In this document: positions 55,113 through 64,000 of the stretch, piece after piece | Numbering within the stretch: position 1 is the stretch's first letter | Layout: each line of letters opens with the position of its first letter | DNA from: Lysobacter niastensis | GTDB lineage: Bacteria > Pseudomonadota > Gammaproteobacteria > Xanthomonadales > Xanthomonadaceae | Direction of reading: 5' to 3' | DNA: 64,000 nt | Assembly (NCBI RefSeq): GCF_015453285.1 | Contig: NZ_JADLZT010000013.1 | Location: 40,308 to 104,307 of the forward strand | Made by a program: the position numbers and the translations under genes | The notes under the pieces: model-generated | What the model was told of the DNA's origin: nothing | Seen by the model: only the letters and a program-made list of their open reading frames with translations | Database searches by the model: none

Positions 55113-55146
55113 CAAAAAACGCCTCCTGCGGGCAGGAGGCGTTTTG
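55113..55146. terminator. Bidirectional Rho-independent terminator
   Basis: Eleven-base stem ACGCCTCCTGC / GCAGGAGGCGT flanked by AACAAAAAA and TTTGTTG, between algC and the convergent 55175-55828 gene. Confidence 0.9.
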
Positions 55147-55174
55147 TTGAGGTGTAAGTCGGGAAAGCGCCTGA

Positions 55175-55828
55175 TCAGCCGCCGGTAGGCGCGCTTCCCG
55201 GGTGCTTGAGGGCGCGGTAGCGCTCCAGGGCCGTGTTGAACTCGCCCTCGATCTCGTTGCGCTGCTTCTGCTGCTGCACCAGCAGGCCCTGCTGCCGCAT
55301 CAGCTCCGCATGCTGGCCGCGAATGCTGTCAGCCAGCGCCGGGCGTACCGGCGTGCCCGCCAGTTCCTGCTCGCCGGCCTGGCGCAGCAGGCTCATCAGG
55401 CTCTGGCGCAGGCCCGCGACGCCCAGTTGCGAGGACTTCACGGTCTCGTCGAGCAGCAGGATCCGCTCCTCGAAGGCACGCCGCAGTTCGTCTTCGGTCT
55501 CGTAGGACTGGGCCATGGCGAAGTCGCGGCGCGCGGCGGCCTCGGCCACGGCGGCCTGCTGGGCATTGGCTGCGGCCTGCGCTGCCGCCGCCGCTTTTTC
55601 CTCGGCGGTAAGTGCACGCGCCACCTGCCCGGTCGTCAGTCCGCTCTGGGAGCTGATCTCGGTGCGCGCGTTGTTCACCGCGTCAGCGGGCAGGGCGTCG
55701 CCGCAGACCTTGCGGCCATTCTCGTTCCAGCAATACAGCTTCTTGCCGCCGGCCGACTGTGCCGTGGCCAGCAGCGGTGCCAGTGCGAGCAGCACGGCGC
55801 CGGTCAGTCGAAGTGGAATCGTCTTCAT
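55175..55828 (-). CDS. Secreted coiled-coil protein, DUF4124-like N-terminus
   Basis: 217 residues. A signal peptide ends APLLATA. Residues about 29-50 (KKLYCWNENGRKVCGDALP) resemble the DUF4124 motif with a cysteine pair. The rest is one long helix rich in Ala, Gln and Glu (LTAEEKAAAAAQAAANAQQAAVAEAAARR; QHAELMRQQGLLVQQQKQRNEIEGEF), predicted coiled coil. It is probably periplasmic; function is unknown. Confidence 0.8.
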   Translation of the reverse strand: MKTIPLRLTGAVLLALAPLLATAQSAGGKKLYCWNENGRKVCGDALPADAVNNARTEISSQSGLTTGQVARALTAEEKAAAAAQAAANAQQAAVAEAAARRDFAMAQSYETEDELRRAFEERILLLDETVKSSQLGVAGLRQSLMSLLRQAGEQELAGTPVRPALADSIRGQHAELMRQQGLLVQQQKQRNEIEGEFNTALERYRALKHPGSAPTGG

Positions 55829-55968
55829 GTCGGTCCAAGCCTGAAATGCCGGGTCTGTTCGCCCAGCCTATCCACAACCCCAAGCAAGAGTCGGGCCACG
55901 CGCGGGACATAGCCAGGATATTCATGCCCGCAGTGCGGTGACGCGCATGTCGATTCGGCGCAGGCGCC

Positions 55969-56625
55969 TCAGTCGAGGCTGCCGTAGGCCTCGCGATAGG
56001 CCAGCAGGCGTTCGCGCTGCGCAGTCAGTTCGACATGATCGCCCGCAAACGCCAGCAGGTCGCCCAATGTGGCCACGGCGATCACGGGCAGGCCGTGTTC
56101 AGCCGCGACGGTTTGTGCCGCGGAGCGTCGGGAAGTGGCCGGGTCGACGGCTTCCTGGCGATCGAGGGCGATGACGATGCCGGCCACCGTGCCGCCAGCG
56201 CCGCCGATGATCGACAGGGCTTCGCGGATCGCTGTGCCCGCGGTGATCACGTCATCGACGATCAGCACGCGCCGGCCCTGCAGCGGAGCGCCGATCAGCG
56301 TGCCGCCCTCGCCGTGGGTCTTGGCCTCCTTGCGGTTGAACGCCAGCGGGAGGTCACGGCCGCGGCGGGCGTATTCGCAAGCGAGCGCCGTCGCCAGCGG
56401 GATGCCCTTGTAGGCCGGGCCGAACAGCAGGTCGAAGTCGACCTTCGCGGCATCGATCGCATCGGCGTAGCAGCTCGCGAGTTCGGCCAGCGTCGCGCCG
56501 GAGTCGAAACGGCCGGCATTGAAGAAATACGGGCTCAGCCGGCCAGACTTGAGCGTGAACTCGCCGAAGCGCAGCGCATCGGCGCGCAGTGCGAGTTGCA
56601 GGAAGCGGGAGCGGTGGTCGTTCAT
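55969..56625 (-). CDS. pyrE: Orotate phosphoribosyltransferase
   Basis: Joins orotate and PRPP to form OMP in pyrimidine synthesis. 218 residues. Signatures: FTLKSGRLSPYFFNAG, FGPAYKGIPLATALA, FNRKEAKTHGEGG (catalytic loop Lys/His) and the PRPP motif VLIVDDVITAGTAIRE. It lies ten bases after the GNAT gene on the same strand. Confidence 0.97.
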   Translation of the reverse strand: MNDHRSRFLQLALRADALRFGEFTLKSGRLSPYFFNAGRFDSGATLAELASCYADAIDAAKVDFDLLFGPAYKGIPLATALACEYARRGRDLPLAFNRKEAKTHGEGGTLIGAPLQGRRVLIVDDVITAGTAIREALSIIGGAGGTVAGIVIALDRQEAVDPATSRRSAAQTVAAEHGLPVIAVATLGDLLAFAGDHVELTAQRERLLAYREAYGSLD

Positions 56626-56635
56626 CGGATCGTTA

Positions 56636-57151
56636 TCAGGTGAGGGCTTGCGGCTGCAGACGGTAAAGCATGACGTGTTGTGGGCCGGAACTGCCAGCCA
56701 GATAGAGTTCGCCGGTGTCCGTGAAGCCGGCCTTGCGGTACATCGCGATCGCTGCGTGGTTGGTGCAGTTGACCGTCAGGGCCAGCAGGCGCCGGCCGGG
56801 ATGGCGACGGCGCAGGTCGGCGGACGTGGCGGTCAGCGCTCCGGCGCCAAAACCGCAGCCCTGGTACGCCAGGCCGATGACGAACGCGCGCAGCCCCACG
56901 GCGGGCTCTGGCCAGTCGCGCCCGGCGATCGCGCGCGGCGCGAAGTCCAGGCGATAGAAGCCGACCACGGTCTCGCCTGCGAACACCGCCATCGCCTCGC
57001 TCATCGGATCGCGCAGGCTGTTGCCGAGATTGAACGCGGTGTCGCCGACGAAACGGTACTGGTCGCCGGACACGCGCAATTCCTGCACGGAACGCATCAC
57101 TGCATCGTCGACGATGCGCTCGACGCGGACGGGGGAATCGGCAGCCGGCAT
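56636..57151 (-). CDS. GNAT-family N-acetyltransferase
   Basis: 171 residues from ATG 57151. GNAT pattern: VGLRAFVIGLAYQGCGFGAGALTATSADLRRRHPGRRLLALTVNCTNHAAIAMYRKAGFTDTGE, including the acetyl-CoA loop and the final alpha/beta unit. It is co-transcribed with pyrE and divergent from xth. A frame running further upstream overlaps xth antisense and is not adopted. The substrate is unknown. Confidence 0.85.
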   Translation of the reverse strand: MPAADSPVRVERIVDDAVMRSVQELRVSGDQYRFVGDTAFNLGNSLRDPMSEAMAVFAGETVVGFYRLDFAPRAIAGRDWPEPAVGLRAFVIGLAYQGCGFGAGALTATSADLRRRHPGRRLLALTVNCTNHAAIAMYRKAGFTDTGELYLAGSSGPQHVMLYRLQPQALT

Positions 57152-57218
57152 GCGCGGAATGATAGGCCCTCGCCGTCGCGTCCGGGCTATGATCGGCCCG
57201 GGATTCAGTGGAGTGCGC

Positions 57219-58007
57219 ATGCGCATCATCAGCTTCAACGCCAACGGCCTGCGCTCGGCCGCCAGCAAGGGGTTCTTCGAGTGGTTCGCCGGGCAGGGTG
57301 CCGACGTGCTGTGCCTCCAGGAGACCAAGGCCCAGGAACACCAGTTGGCCGACGCGGCCTTCCGTCCCGACGGCTACCGCGCCTGGTTCAAGGACGCCAC
57401 GACCAAGAAGGGCTACAGCGGCGTGGCGATCTACAGCCGCCGCGAGCCGGACGAAGTGCGCACCGCGCTCGGCTGGGCGCCCTTCGACGACGAGGGTCGT
57501 TACATCGAGGCGCGCTTCGGCAACCTCAGCGTGGTGTCGTTCTACATTCCGTCCGGTTCATCGGGCGAACTGCGCCAGGGCTTCAAGTTCGAAGTGATGG
57601 AGTGGCTCAAGCCGGTGCTCGGCGAGTGGCTCGCGAGCGGCCGCGATTACGTGCTCTGCGGCGACTGGAACATCGTGCGTTCGCGCCTCGACATCAAGAA
57701 TTGGACCGGCAACCAGAAGAACTCCGGCTGCCTGCCGCCCGAGCGCGACTGGCTCAACGGCCTGTGCGGCGAGGCCATGCCCGATGGAAGCAGCGGCTGG
57801 GTCGATGCCTACCGCAAGCTGCATGCGGAAGGACAGGACTACACGTGGTGGAGCAACCGCGGCGCCGCCCGCGCCAACAACGTCGGGTGGCGCATCGATT
57901 ACCAGATCGTCACGCCGGGCCTGCGCGATCGCCTGAAGGCGTGCTCGATACACAAGGAGCCGCGTTTCTCCGACCACGCACCGTTCACGGTCGACTATGA
58001 CTACTGA
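57219..58007 (+). CDS. xth: Exodeoxyribonuclease III / AP endonuclease
   Basis: 262 residues. Repairs abasic DNA sites. EEP-fold motifs: ISFNANGLRSA, LCLQETKAQ with the metal-binding Glu, CGDWNIVRSRLDIKN, WVDAYRKLH, WRIDYQIVTP and FSDHAPFTVDY with the catalytic Asp-His. GGAG precedes the ATG. It overlaps ampG by 11 bp. Confidence 0.95.
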   Translation: MRIISFNANGLRSAASKGFFEWFAGQGADVLCLQETKAQEHQLADAAFRPDGYRAWFKDATTKKGYSGVAIYSRREPDEVRTALGWAPFDDEGRYIEARFGNLSVVSFYIPSGSSGELRQGFKFEVMEWLKPVLGEWLASGRDYVLCGDWNIVRSRLDIKNWTGNQKNSGCLPPERDWLNGLCGEAMPDGSSGWVDAYRKLHAEGQDYTWWSNRGAARANNVGWRIDYQIVTPGLRDRLKACSIHKEPRFSDHAPFTVDYDY

Positions 58008-59412
58008 GGCCGCCGCTCCCGCCAAGCCCGTTCCCGCCAAGCGCGAACGCCGCGGTTGGCAGCAGGTGCTGGCCAGCCTGCGCCAGCCGAAAGTGCTGGT
58101 GATGCTGCTGCTGGGTTTCAGCTCCGGCATCCCGATCTACCTGGTCGGAAACACGCTCGGCTACTGGATGCGCGAGAACGCCATCGAGCTGTCGACGATC
58201 GGCTTCCTGTCGTGGGTCGGCCTGGCGTATTCGCTGAAGTTCCTGTGGGCACCGCTGATCGACAAGCTCGATGCGCCGTTGCTCGGGCGCTGGCTCGGCC
58301 GCCGCCGCGGCTGGATGCTGTTGTCGCAGCTGGTGGTTGCCGTCGCATTGACCGGCATGGCGCTCGTGCAGCCGTTGCAGGGCCAGCTGATGCTGTTCGG
58401 GGTCGCGCTCGACCAGTTGGTCGTTTTCGGCGTGCTCGCACTGGTGGTGGCATTCGCCTCGGCCACGCAGGACATCGTGATCGACGCCTGGCGTATCGAA
58501 ATCGCCGACAACAACGAGCAGCAGGGCCTGCTGACTTCGACCGCGGCACTGGGTTATCGCGCGGCGCTGCTGGTCACGGATTCGCTGATTCTGATCTTCG
58601 CGGCGCGTGTCGGCTGGACGATGTCGTATGAGCTGATGGCGGCACTGATGGGCGTCGGCGTGCTCGCCACGTTCCTGGCGCGCGAGCCGGCGGCCAGTGT
58701 CCAGGCCGCCGCCGCACCGCATCCGGCCCTGCTGACGCCGCAAGGACTGTTCGACGCGCTGATCGGTCCGTTCCTGGTGTTCTTCCGCCAGCACGGGCGG
58801 TGGGCGCTGGTGATGCTGCTGGCGATCAGCCTGTACCGGTTGCCGGACTTCGTGCTCGGGCCCATGGCCAACCCGTTCTACGCCGATCTCGGGATGGACA
58901 AGGAAACCGTCGGCGCGGTGCGAGGGTCGTTCGGCCTGATCGCGACCATCGTCGGCATCGCGGCCGCGGGTTTGTGCGCAGTGCGGTTCGGGGCCTTCAC
59001 CACGTTGCTGGTCGGTGCCGTGCTCGGCCCGGGATCCAACCTGGCCTTCTCGTACCTGGCCCTGCATGGCGCGGACGCCGGCGTCTTCACCGCGGTCATG
59101 GCCATCGACAACTTCTGCAGCGGTTTCGCGGGCGTGGCGTTGATCGGCTACATGTCCAGCCTGACCCACGCCGGCTATACCGCCACGCAGTACGCCCTGC
59201 TCAGTTCGTTCTATGCGCTGCCGGGCAAGGTCCTCAAGGGCCTGTCGGGTGTGGCGATCGAACATCTGGAAACAGGCCGCAGCCTGCTGGAGGCGTACTC
59301 GCTGTTCTTTGCGGGTACCGCTCTGGTCGGTGTGCCGGCCCTCTTGCTGTGCGCGGTGCTGATGTTGCGCAAGCCTACGCCCGGCACGGTCGCGGGCGCG
59401 GTAACGAGCTAA
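57997..59412 (+). CDS. ampG: AmpG-type muropeptide permease (MFS)
   Basis: 471 residues with about 12-14 membrane helices. Typical AmpG stretches: MLLLGFSSGIPIYLVGNTLGYWM, GLAYSLKFLWAPLIDKL, GRRRGWMLLSQL, FASATQDIVIDAWRIE, ALGYRAALLVTD. It imports GlcNAc-anhydroMurNAc peptides for cell-wall recycling, and a kinase for anhydroMurNAc (anmK) lies one gene away. It overlaps the xth 3' end, so it is likely co-transcribed. Confidence 0.92.
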   Translation: MTTEAAAPAKPVPAKRERRGWQQVLASLRQPKVLVMLLLGFSSGIPIYLVGNTLGYWMRENAIELSTIGFLSWVGLAYSLKFLWAPLIDKLDAPLLGRWLGRRRGWMLLSQLVVAVALTGMALVQPLQGQLMLFGVALDQLVVFGVLALVVAFASATQDIVIDAWRIEIADNNEQQGLLTSTAALGYRAALLVTDSLILIFAARVGWTMSYELMAALMGVGVLATFLAREPAASVQAAAAPHPALLTPQGLFDALIGPFLVFFRQHGRWALVMLLAISLYRLPDFVLGPMANPFYADLGMDKETVGAVRGSFGLIATIVGIAAAGLCAVRFGAFTTLLVGAVLGPGSNLAFSYLALHGADAGVFTAVMAIDNFCSGFAGVALIGYMSSLTHAGYTATQYALLSSFYALPGKVLKGLSGVAIEHLETGRSLLEAYSLFFAGTALVGVPALLLCAVLMLRKPTPGTVAGAVTS

Positions 59413-59460
59413 TATCGACGCGGGGGGACAGCGGGGGCTTGTGACTCGGGGAGTGGCGGT

Positions 59461-59796
59461 ATGACCGACATCGTGCTGCACGACATAGACCAGGTGCTCC
59501 TGGAGCGGATCGGCCGCGTTGCCAAGGTTCGCGGCTGGAACCTGCAGGAGGCGCTCATGCATCTGCTCGAGCACGGCCTGTTCGCCTGCGAGAGCCAGCT
59601 TGCGGCCAAGTTCAACGACTCCGACGCCATGGCCCTGCAGGCCGCGATATCGGCGCTGGAGGTCGTGCCCAACGACCCCGGGTTCTCGTTGATCGGCCGC
59701 ATCGAGGGCGATAAGAACGAGCACGCGGGCCAGACCCAGTTCGACCTGGACCTGCTCGCCTACCTCGGTGAAGGCAAGGGTCAGCCGGCCGGATAG
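59461..59796 (+). CDS. Small protein of unknown function, possible ribbon-helix-helix N-terminus
   Basis: 111 residues. The N-terminal ~45 residues ([35 protein letters not shown]) resemble a ribbon-helix-helix DNA-binding pattern: a strand, then two helices. The C-terminal half is acidic. It lies between ampG and the convergent anmK, overlapping the anmK 3' end by 16 bp. I do not recognise the family; a regulatory role is only a guess. Confidence 0.7.
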   Translation: MTDIVLHDIDQVLLERIGRVAKVRGWNLQEALMHLLEHGLFACESQLAAKFNDSDAMALQAAISALEVVPNDPGFSLIGRIEGDKNEHAGQTQFDLDLLAYLGEGKGQPAG

Positions 59797-60911
59797 ACCG
59801 CGCCGAGCACGCGCGGCCCGCGCGCGCCGGTGACGCTGGGCAGGTTGCCGGGAAGGCCGGCCAGGGTCTGCCGCGCCAGCCAGGCGAAGCCCATCGCTTC
59901 GACGAAATCCGGGTCGAGCCCGTAGTTCGCGGTCGTCTCCACCTGCGCATCCGGCAGCTGTCCGGCGATGCGCGCCAAAAGACGCTCGTTACGCACGCCG
60001 CCGCCACAGGCGATCACCCGCCGCGTATCCGGCTGGTGGGCGCGCAGCGCGTCGGCGACGGTTGCTGCGCTCAGTTCGAGCAGCGTCGCCTGCACGTCTT
60101 CGGGTTTCTCGCCGCCACGAAGGCGCGACTGCACCCAGTCCAGCTGGAACTGTTCCCGGCCGGTGCTCTTCGGCGGCGGCAGCATGAACCAGGGTTCGTC
60201 GAGCAGCCGCAGCAACAGCTCCGCATCGACCTGGCCGCTGGCGGCGAAGGCGCCGCCGGCATCGAACGGCGTGCCGCGGTGGCGCTCGCACCAGGCGTCC
60301 ATCAGCGCGTTGGCCGGGCCCGTATCGAACCCCCGCACGTCGCCCTGTGCGGGCAGGAGCGTGAAATTGGCGATGCCACCGAGGTTCAGCACGGCCCGAT
60401 CCTCGGCCGGCGTGTGCAGCATGGCGGCGTGGAATGCCGGCATCAGCGGCGCGCCGTGGCCGCCCGCGGCGACGTCGCGACGCCGGAAGTCGGCCACCGT
60501 GGCGATGCCACTGCGCTCGGCGATGACGTTGCCGTCGCCGATCTGCCAGGTGAAGGGGTGTTGCCCGTCGTAGCGCGCGCCTTCCGGGCGATGGCGGATG
60601 GTCTGCCCGTGCGAGCCGATCGCGCGGATCGCACCGGCGTCGACTCCGGCCGCGGCGATCAGGTCGCGCGCTGCCTCCGCGAAGGCCACGGCGGTCTGCA
60701 CGTCGAGCGTGCCCAGTTCCTCCAGCGAGCGAGCGTCCTCGCCCTGGCCCAGCGCCACCAGGCGCGCGCGCAGGTCGTCCGGCCACGGGTACGTGCGGCC
60801 GAGCAGGAGTTCGCAATGGGGATTGGTTGCGCCGTCGTCGAAACGCACCAGCGCGGCATCGATGCCGTCGGCGCTGGTGCCGGACATCAGGCCGACGAAG
60901 ATGCCGGCCAT
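59781..60911 (-). CDS. anmK: Anhydro-N-acetylmuramic acid kinase
   Basis: Phosphorylates 1,6-anhydroMurNAc during peptidoglycan recycling. 376 residues. Family signatures: [73 protein letters not shown] and [13 protein letters not shown]. It lies 13 bp downstream of the M23 peptidase gene on the same strand, giving a cell-wall turnover operon. Confidence 0.95.
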   Translation of the reverse strand: MAGIFVGLMSGTSADGIDAALVRFDDGATNPHCELLLGRTYPWPDDLRARLVALGQGEDARSLEELGTLDVQTAVAFAEAARDLIAAAGVDAGAIRAIGSHGQTIRHRPEGARYDGQHPFTWQIGDGNVIAERSGIATVADFRRRDVAAGGHGAPLMPAFHAAMLHTPAEDRAVLNLGGIANFTLLPAQGDVRGFDTGPANALMDAWCERHRGTPFDAGGAFAASGQVDAELLLRLLDEPWFMLPPPKSTGREQFQLDWVQSRLRGGEKPEDVQATLLELSAATVADALRAHQPDTRRVIACGGGVRNERLLARIAGQLPDAQVETTANYGLDPDFVEAMGFAWLARQTLAGLPGNLPSVTGARGPRVLGAVYPAG

Positions 60912-60924
60912 CGGATGCGCCACG

Positions 60925-62385
60925 TCAGGCCTTCTGCTTGCCGGGCTTTTCGCCGTCCTGCTTCGCCGGCAGCTTGGCCGGGGCCGGGCTCGCGTCGGCG
61001 TAGATGATGTTCTCGACTTCCTGGATGCGTGCCAGCGCAACGCTGGTCTGGCTGCGGAACTGCGCCAGCGCGGCGCCGCTCAGCGGTTCCGGCGGCGGCA
61101 TCGTGATCGACAGCGGGTTGCGGTGCACGCCGTTGACGCGGAACTCGTAGTGCAGGTGCGGGCCGGTGGCCAGGCCGGTGCTGCCGACGTAGCCGATCAC
61201 GGTGCCCTGCGGAATGCGCTGGCCCTGGCGGATCTTGCCGAAGCGCGACATGTGGCCGTACAGCGTGGTGTAGCCGCGGCCGTGGTCGAGCACGACGGCG
61301 CGGCCGTAGCCGCCCTGCCAGCCGACAGAGGCCACGCGGGCGTCGCCGGCGGCCATGATCGGCGTACCGGTCGAAGCGCCGTAGTCCACGCCCTTGTGCA
61401 TGCGCACGCGGCCCAGCACCGGGTGGCGGCGCGTGCCAAAGCTCGAGGTCAGGCGCGCATACGGGATCGGCATGCGGATGAAGCTCTTCTTCAGCGGACG
61501 GCCGTCGCCGGTGAAGTACTCGGCCTTGCCGTTGCGCTCGAAGCGGAAGCCGGTGTGCAGCTTGCCACCAGTGGTGAAGGTGGCCGCGAGCACCGGGCCG
61601 GTCTTGATCAGTTCGCCTTCGCGCCAGGTCTGCTCGACCACGACGCTGAAGCGGTCCTTGGCACCGACGTCTTCGTTGAAGTCGATGTCGTACTTGAAGA
61701 TGTCGTCGGTCAGCGTGTTGATGTTCGAGCCCGACAGGCCGAGCTTGCGCGCCGAACGGAACAGCGAGGAACCGACTTCGCCGCTGATCACCACGGTGCG
61801 CGTATCGGTCGGGCGCACGATCACCTTCTCGGTGATCTGCTCGCCGTTGAGGCTCAACTCGATGCGGTGGCTGTCGTCGCGGTCGTAGCGGAACGTGCGC
61901 AACTGGCCGTCGACGGGCAGGTCGAACGCGAGCTCGGTGCCGGGCTTCAGACGGGTCAAGGATGCTTTCGCGCCGGGATGGTCGAGGATCTCGTGCATCG
62001 TCGACGCCGGGATGTCGAACTGCTCGAACAGCGAGCCGAGCGTCTGGCCGCGGTTGACGCGTACCACCTGCCAGCTGTCGCCGGTTGCGCCCTTGAGGCG
62101 CGCCAGCGGCAACGGCGGCAACGTGAGCGCCATCGAATGGCGCGTCGCAAGCGAAGCCGGCTTGTGCAGCAACGGCGTCTCGAAACCGGGCACGATGGCG
62201 ACGACGAGCATGCCGATCGTGGCAAACAGGCTGGCCTGGACCCACTGGCGGCGCGACCACCGTCCGTTGAAGCCGTCGGACAAATGGCGTGCCAGCACCG
62301 GACGGTGCAATGCGGCTTCACGGAGCGCGTTGAGGCGCTCGCGGCGGGCTTGGGCGGGTCCGGAAACCTGCTCGGGTCGGGTCAT
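60925..62385 (-). CDS. M23-family metallopeptidase (MepM-like), membrane anchored
   Basis: 486 residues from ATG 62385 with GGGG upstream. A cytoplasmic basic segment precedes a membrane helix at about 58-78 ([18 protein letters not shown]). A LysM/OapA-like domain follows ([31 protein letters not shown]), then a linker and a C-terminal LytM domain with [22 protein letters not shown] and [12 protein letters not shown] zinc ligands (H-x3-D and H-x-H). It cleaves peptidoglycan cross-links. It is divergent from tyrS. Confidence 0.93.
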   Translation of the reverse strand: MTRPEQVSGPAQARRERLNALREAALHRPVLARHLSDGFNGRWSRRQWVQASLFATIGMLVVAIVPGFETPLLHKPASLATRHSMALTLPPLPLARLKGATGDSWQVVRVNRGQTLGSLFEQFDIPASTMHEILDHPGAKASLTRLKPGTELAFDLPVDGQLRTFRYDRDDSHRIELSLNGEQITEKVIVRPTDTRTVVISGEVGSSLFRSARKLGLSGSNINTLTDDIFKYDIDFNEDVGAKDRFSVVVEQTWREGELIKTGPVLAATFTTGGKLHTGFRFERNGKAEYFTGDGRPLKKSFIRMPIPYARLTSSFGTRRHPVLGRVRMHKGVDYGASTGTPIMAAGDARVASVGWQGGYGRAVVLDHGRGYTTLYGHMSRFGKIRQGQRIPQGTVIGYVGSTGLATGPHLHYEFRVNGVHRNPLSITMPPPEPLSGAALAQFRSQTSVALARIQEVENIIYADASPAPAKLPAKQDGEKPGKQKA

Positions 62386-62573
62386 GGCAAAAATCCCCCG
62401 CGCGAAGATGTGAAGCGCGCGTAGCGGCGCTACCATAGTCACCACAGCAGTGTGCGTCAAACCCTTGAGATGAATAGGGTTTTTCGAAAAGTCACCGCTT
62501 AACCCGGCTTTAACGTTATTCACGTTCGCGGTCGCAAATCGTCGGCCGCCCCCCTTATTCAGAGTCCCCGCCC

Positions 62574-63815
62574 TTGTCCCCCCAACGCGACACGAACGTA
62601 GAAGAGGCCCTCGACCTGATCGGTCGCGGCGCCGACGAGATCCTCAAGCGCGATGAGCTGGAGGCCCGCCTGGTCGAATCCATGAAGGCAGGTGGCCGCC
62701 CGCTGCGGATCAAGGCCGGCTTCGACCCGACCGCGCCGGACCTGCATCTGGGCCATACCGTGCTGCTCAACAAGATGCGGCAGTTCCAGGACCTCGGCCA
62801 CCAGGTGATCTTCCTGATCGGCGACTTCACCGGAATGATCGGCGACCCGACGGGCAAGAACGTCACCCGCAAGCCGCTGACTCGCGAGGATGTGCTGGCC
62901 AATGCCCAGACCTACTCCGACCAGGTGTTCAAGGTCCTGGACAAGGAGCGCACCGAGGTCCGCTTCAATTCCGAGTGGTTCGGGCAGATGGGCGCTGCCG
63001 ACATGATCAAGCTGGCTGCCCAGCACACCGTGGCGCGCATGCTCGAGCGTGACGACTTCTCCAAGCGCTACGCGGCCCAGCAGTCCATTGCGATCCATGA
63101 GTTCCTGTATCCGCTGGTGCAGGGATATGACTCGGTGGCACTGAAAGCGGACGTCGAGCTCGGCGGCACCGACCAGAAGTTCAACCTGTTGATGGGTCGC
63201 GGCCTGCAGGAGCACTACGGCCAGCCGCCGCAGATCGTGCTGACCATGCCGCTGCTGGAAGGTCTGGACGGCGTCAACAAGATGTCCAAGTCGCTGGGCA
63301 ACTACATCGGCATCAACGAGCCGGCGATCGATATCGTTACCAAGACGATGAAGATCGACGACGTGCTGATGTGGCGCTGGATCGAGCTGCTGAGCTTCGA
63401 GATCTCGCTCAGCGAGGTCCAGGTGCTGCGCCGGGATATCGATGGCGGCCAGCTCAATCCGCGCGATCTCAAGATGCGCCTGGCGCGCGAGCTGGCGGCG
63501 CGATTCCACGGCGCCGCGGCGGCCGAACAGGCGGTTGCGGGCTGGAATGCCGCGGTGCGCGGCGAGGGCGATGTCGCTTCCTTGCCGTTGACCGACGTTG
63601 CCGTGCCGGCGGAAGGCCTGCGAATTGCAGCGCTATTGACCTCTGCCGGCCTGACGCCGAGCAATTCGGAGGCCAATCGCAAGCTCAAGGAGCGTGCGGT
63701 GCGCATCGATGGAGAAGTCATAGAGGACGCGCAGCGCGTGTTCATGCCCGGATTCGAGGGCGTGCTCGCAGTGGGCAAACGCACGTTTGCACGCGTGCGC
63801 CTCGTGGCCGCGTAA
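62574..63815 (+). CDS. tyrS: Tyrosyl-tRNA synthetase
   Basis: 413 residues counting from a TTG start; no in-frame ATG or GTG precedes the conserved [16 protein letters not shown] (HIGH-like) region at a suitable distance. Other motifs: [35 protein letters not shown] (KMSKS) and a C-terminal S4-like RNA-binding segment ([31 protein letters not shown]). Similarity points to the TyrZ subtype. It is the last gene in the window. Confidence 0.94.
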   Translation: MSPQRDTNVEEALDLIGRGADEILKRDELEARLVESMKAGGRPLRIKAGFDPTAPDLHLGHTVLLNKMRQFQDLGHQVIFLIGDFTGMIGDPTGKNVTRKPLTREDVLANAQTYSDQVFKVLDKERTEVRFNSEWFGQMGAADMIKLAAQHTVARMLERDDFSKRYAAQQSIAIHEFLYPLVQGYDSVALKADVELGGTDQKFNLLMGRGLQEHYGQPPQIVLTMPLLEGLDGVNKMSKSLGNYIGINEPAIDIVTKTMKIDDVLMWRWIELLSFEISLSEVQVLRRDIDGGQLNPRDLKMRLARELAARFHGAAAAEQAVAGWNAAVRGEGDVASLPLTDVAVPAEGLRIAALLTSAGLTPSNSEANRKLKERAVRIDGEVIEDAQRVFMPGFEGVLAVGKRTFARVRLVAA

Positions 63816-63820
63816 CGCCA

Positions 63821-63883
63821 CAAAAAATCTTTCGAAAAAAGTTTCAGAAAACCCTTCCAAAAATCGTTGTGCATGTGCACAAT
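63821..63883 (+). promoter_or_regulatory. A-tract-rich promoter-like region after tyrS
   Basis: Phased A-tracts (CAAAAAATC, CGAAAAAAG, GAAAACCC) resembling an UP element precede TTCCAA (63855-63860), a 17-base spacer and CACAAT (63878-63883). The palindrome TTGTGC-ATGT-GCACAA (63867-63882) overlaps the spacer and -10. Confidence 0.45.
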
Positions 63884-63980
63884 GCGCGCCCCGCCGAGGT
63901 GAAGTTGATCGAAGCGGGGCGCGCCGGAAGCGGCACGGGTTTGGAGCGGTTGAGGCGATCGAAAAGATGGCTTGAACCGG

Positions 63981-63986
63981 TTGACG
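63981..63986 (+). promoter_or_regulatory. Perfect-looking -35 hexamer at the window edge
   Basis: TTGACG 15 bases before the end of the window. The matching -10 would lie just outside, so the downstream gene, possibly a strongly expressed one, cannot be seen. Confidence 0.35.
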
Positions 63987-64000
63987 GATCCGCGGCTTGC

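Overview
The window is GC-rich chromosomal DNA from a gammaproteobacterium that looks like a member of the Xanthomonadaceae, in the Lysobacter/Luteimonas/Stenotrophomonas area. This placement is an inference from gene content and order: dut downstream of coaC/coaB with a long algC/xanA-type phosphomannomutase, pyrE next to xth and ampG, speE divergent from speA, tatABC behind a SYLF protein, and an ECF sigma factor paired with a membrane Ser/Thr kinase. Coding density is high. I see no prophage, insertion sequence, CRISPR array, tRNA or complete rRNA gene.

Layout. 1-2130: a minus-strand operon of a small membrane protein, a DUF202 membrane protein with an extraordinary array of twelve heptads, and an arylsulfatase cut by the window edge. 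2442-9765: a secreted alpha/beta hydrolase, a NarL-type response regulator next to acs, then a divergent DcaP-like porin and an MHS-family MFS permease. 9870-13325: EF-hand protein, fatty-acid desaturase, CHAD protein, mutM. 13426-16912: ECF sigma factor plus Ser/Thr kinase-TPR. 16913-17311: a non-coding stretch packed with short palindromes. 17312-21551: tdk, three related secreted Sel1-like proteins and, between them, a double-domain methylglyoxal synthase. 21870-27824: rep helicase, a VOC protein, GNAT, a beta-barrel, an e(P4)-type phosphatase lipoprotein, a candidate small RNA or attenuator, and a lipoprotein. 27898-34391: plsB with a long N-terminal extension, a protein of unknown function, and a DNA-binding-domain/kinase/TM/TPR fusion. 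34458-43646: ttcA, rdgC, a YgjP-type protein, hydrolase, hemH, SYLF protein, tatABC and an acyltransferase. 43703-55108: polyamine synthesis (speE/speA), a dehydrogenase, a SPOR protein with argS, radC, and a coaC-coaB-dut-algC operon in which coaBC is split into two ORFs. 55175-63815: pyrE, xth, and a peptidoglycan recycling and remodelling group (ampG, anmK, M23 peptidase), then tyrS. The last ~180 bases carry A-tracts and promoter-like elements.

Most of the window is housekeeping. The items most worth a second look are the heptad-expanded DUF202 protein, the winged-helix/kinase/TM/TPR fusion with an inverted repeat on its promoter, the tandem methylglyoxal synthase with a degenerate first domain, the sigma factor whose region 2 carries Thr where an acid is usual and which sits next to a kinase, the split coaBC, the palindrome cluster at 17.0-17.2 kb, and the candidate small RNA near 26.7 kb. 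Start codons were chosen by ribosome-binding-site quality, homologue length and neighbour spacing, and several are flagged as uncertain.
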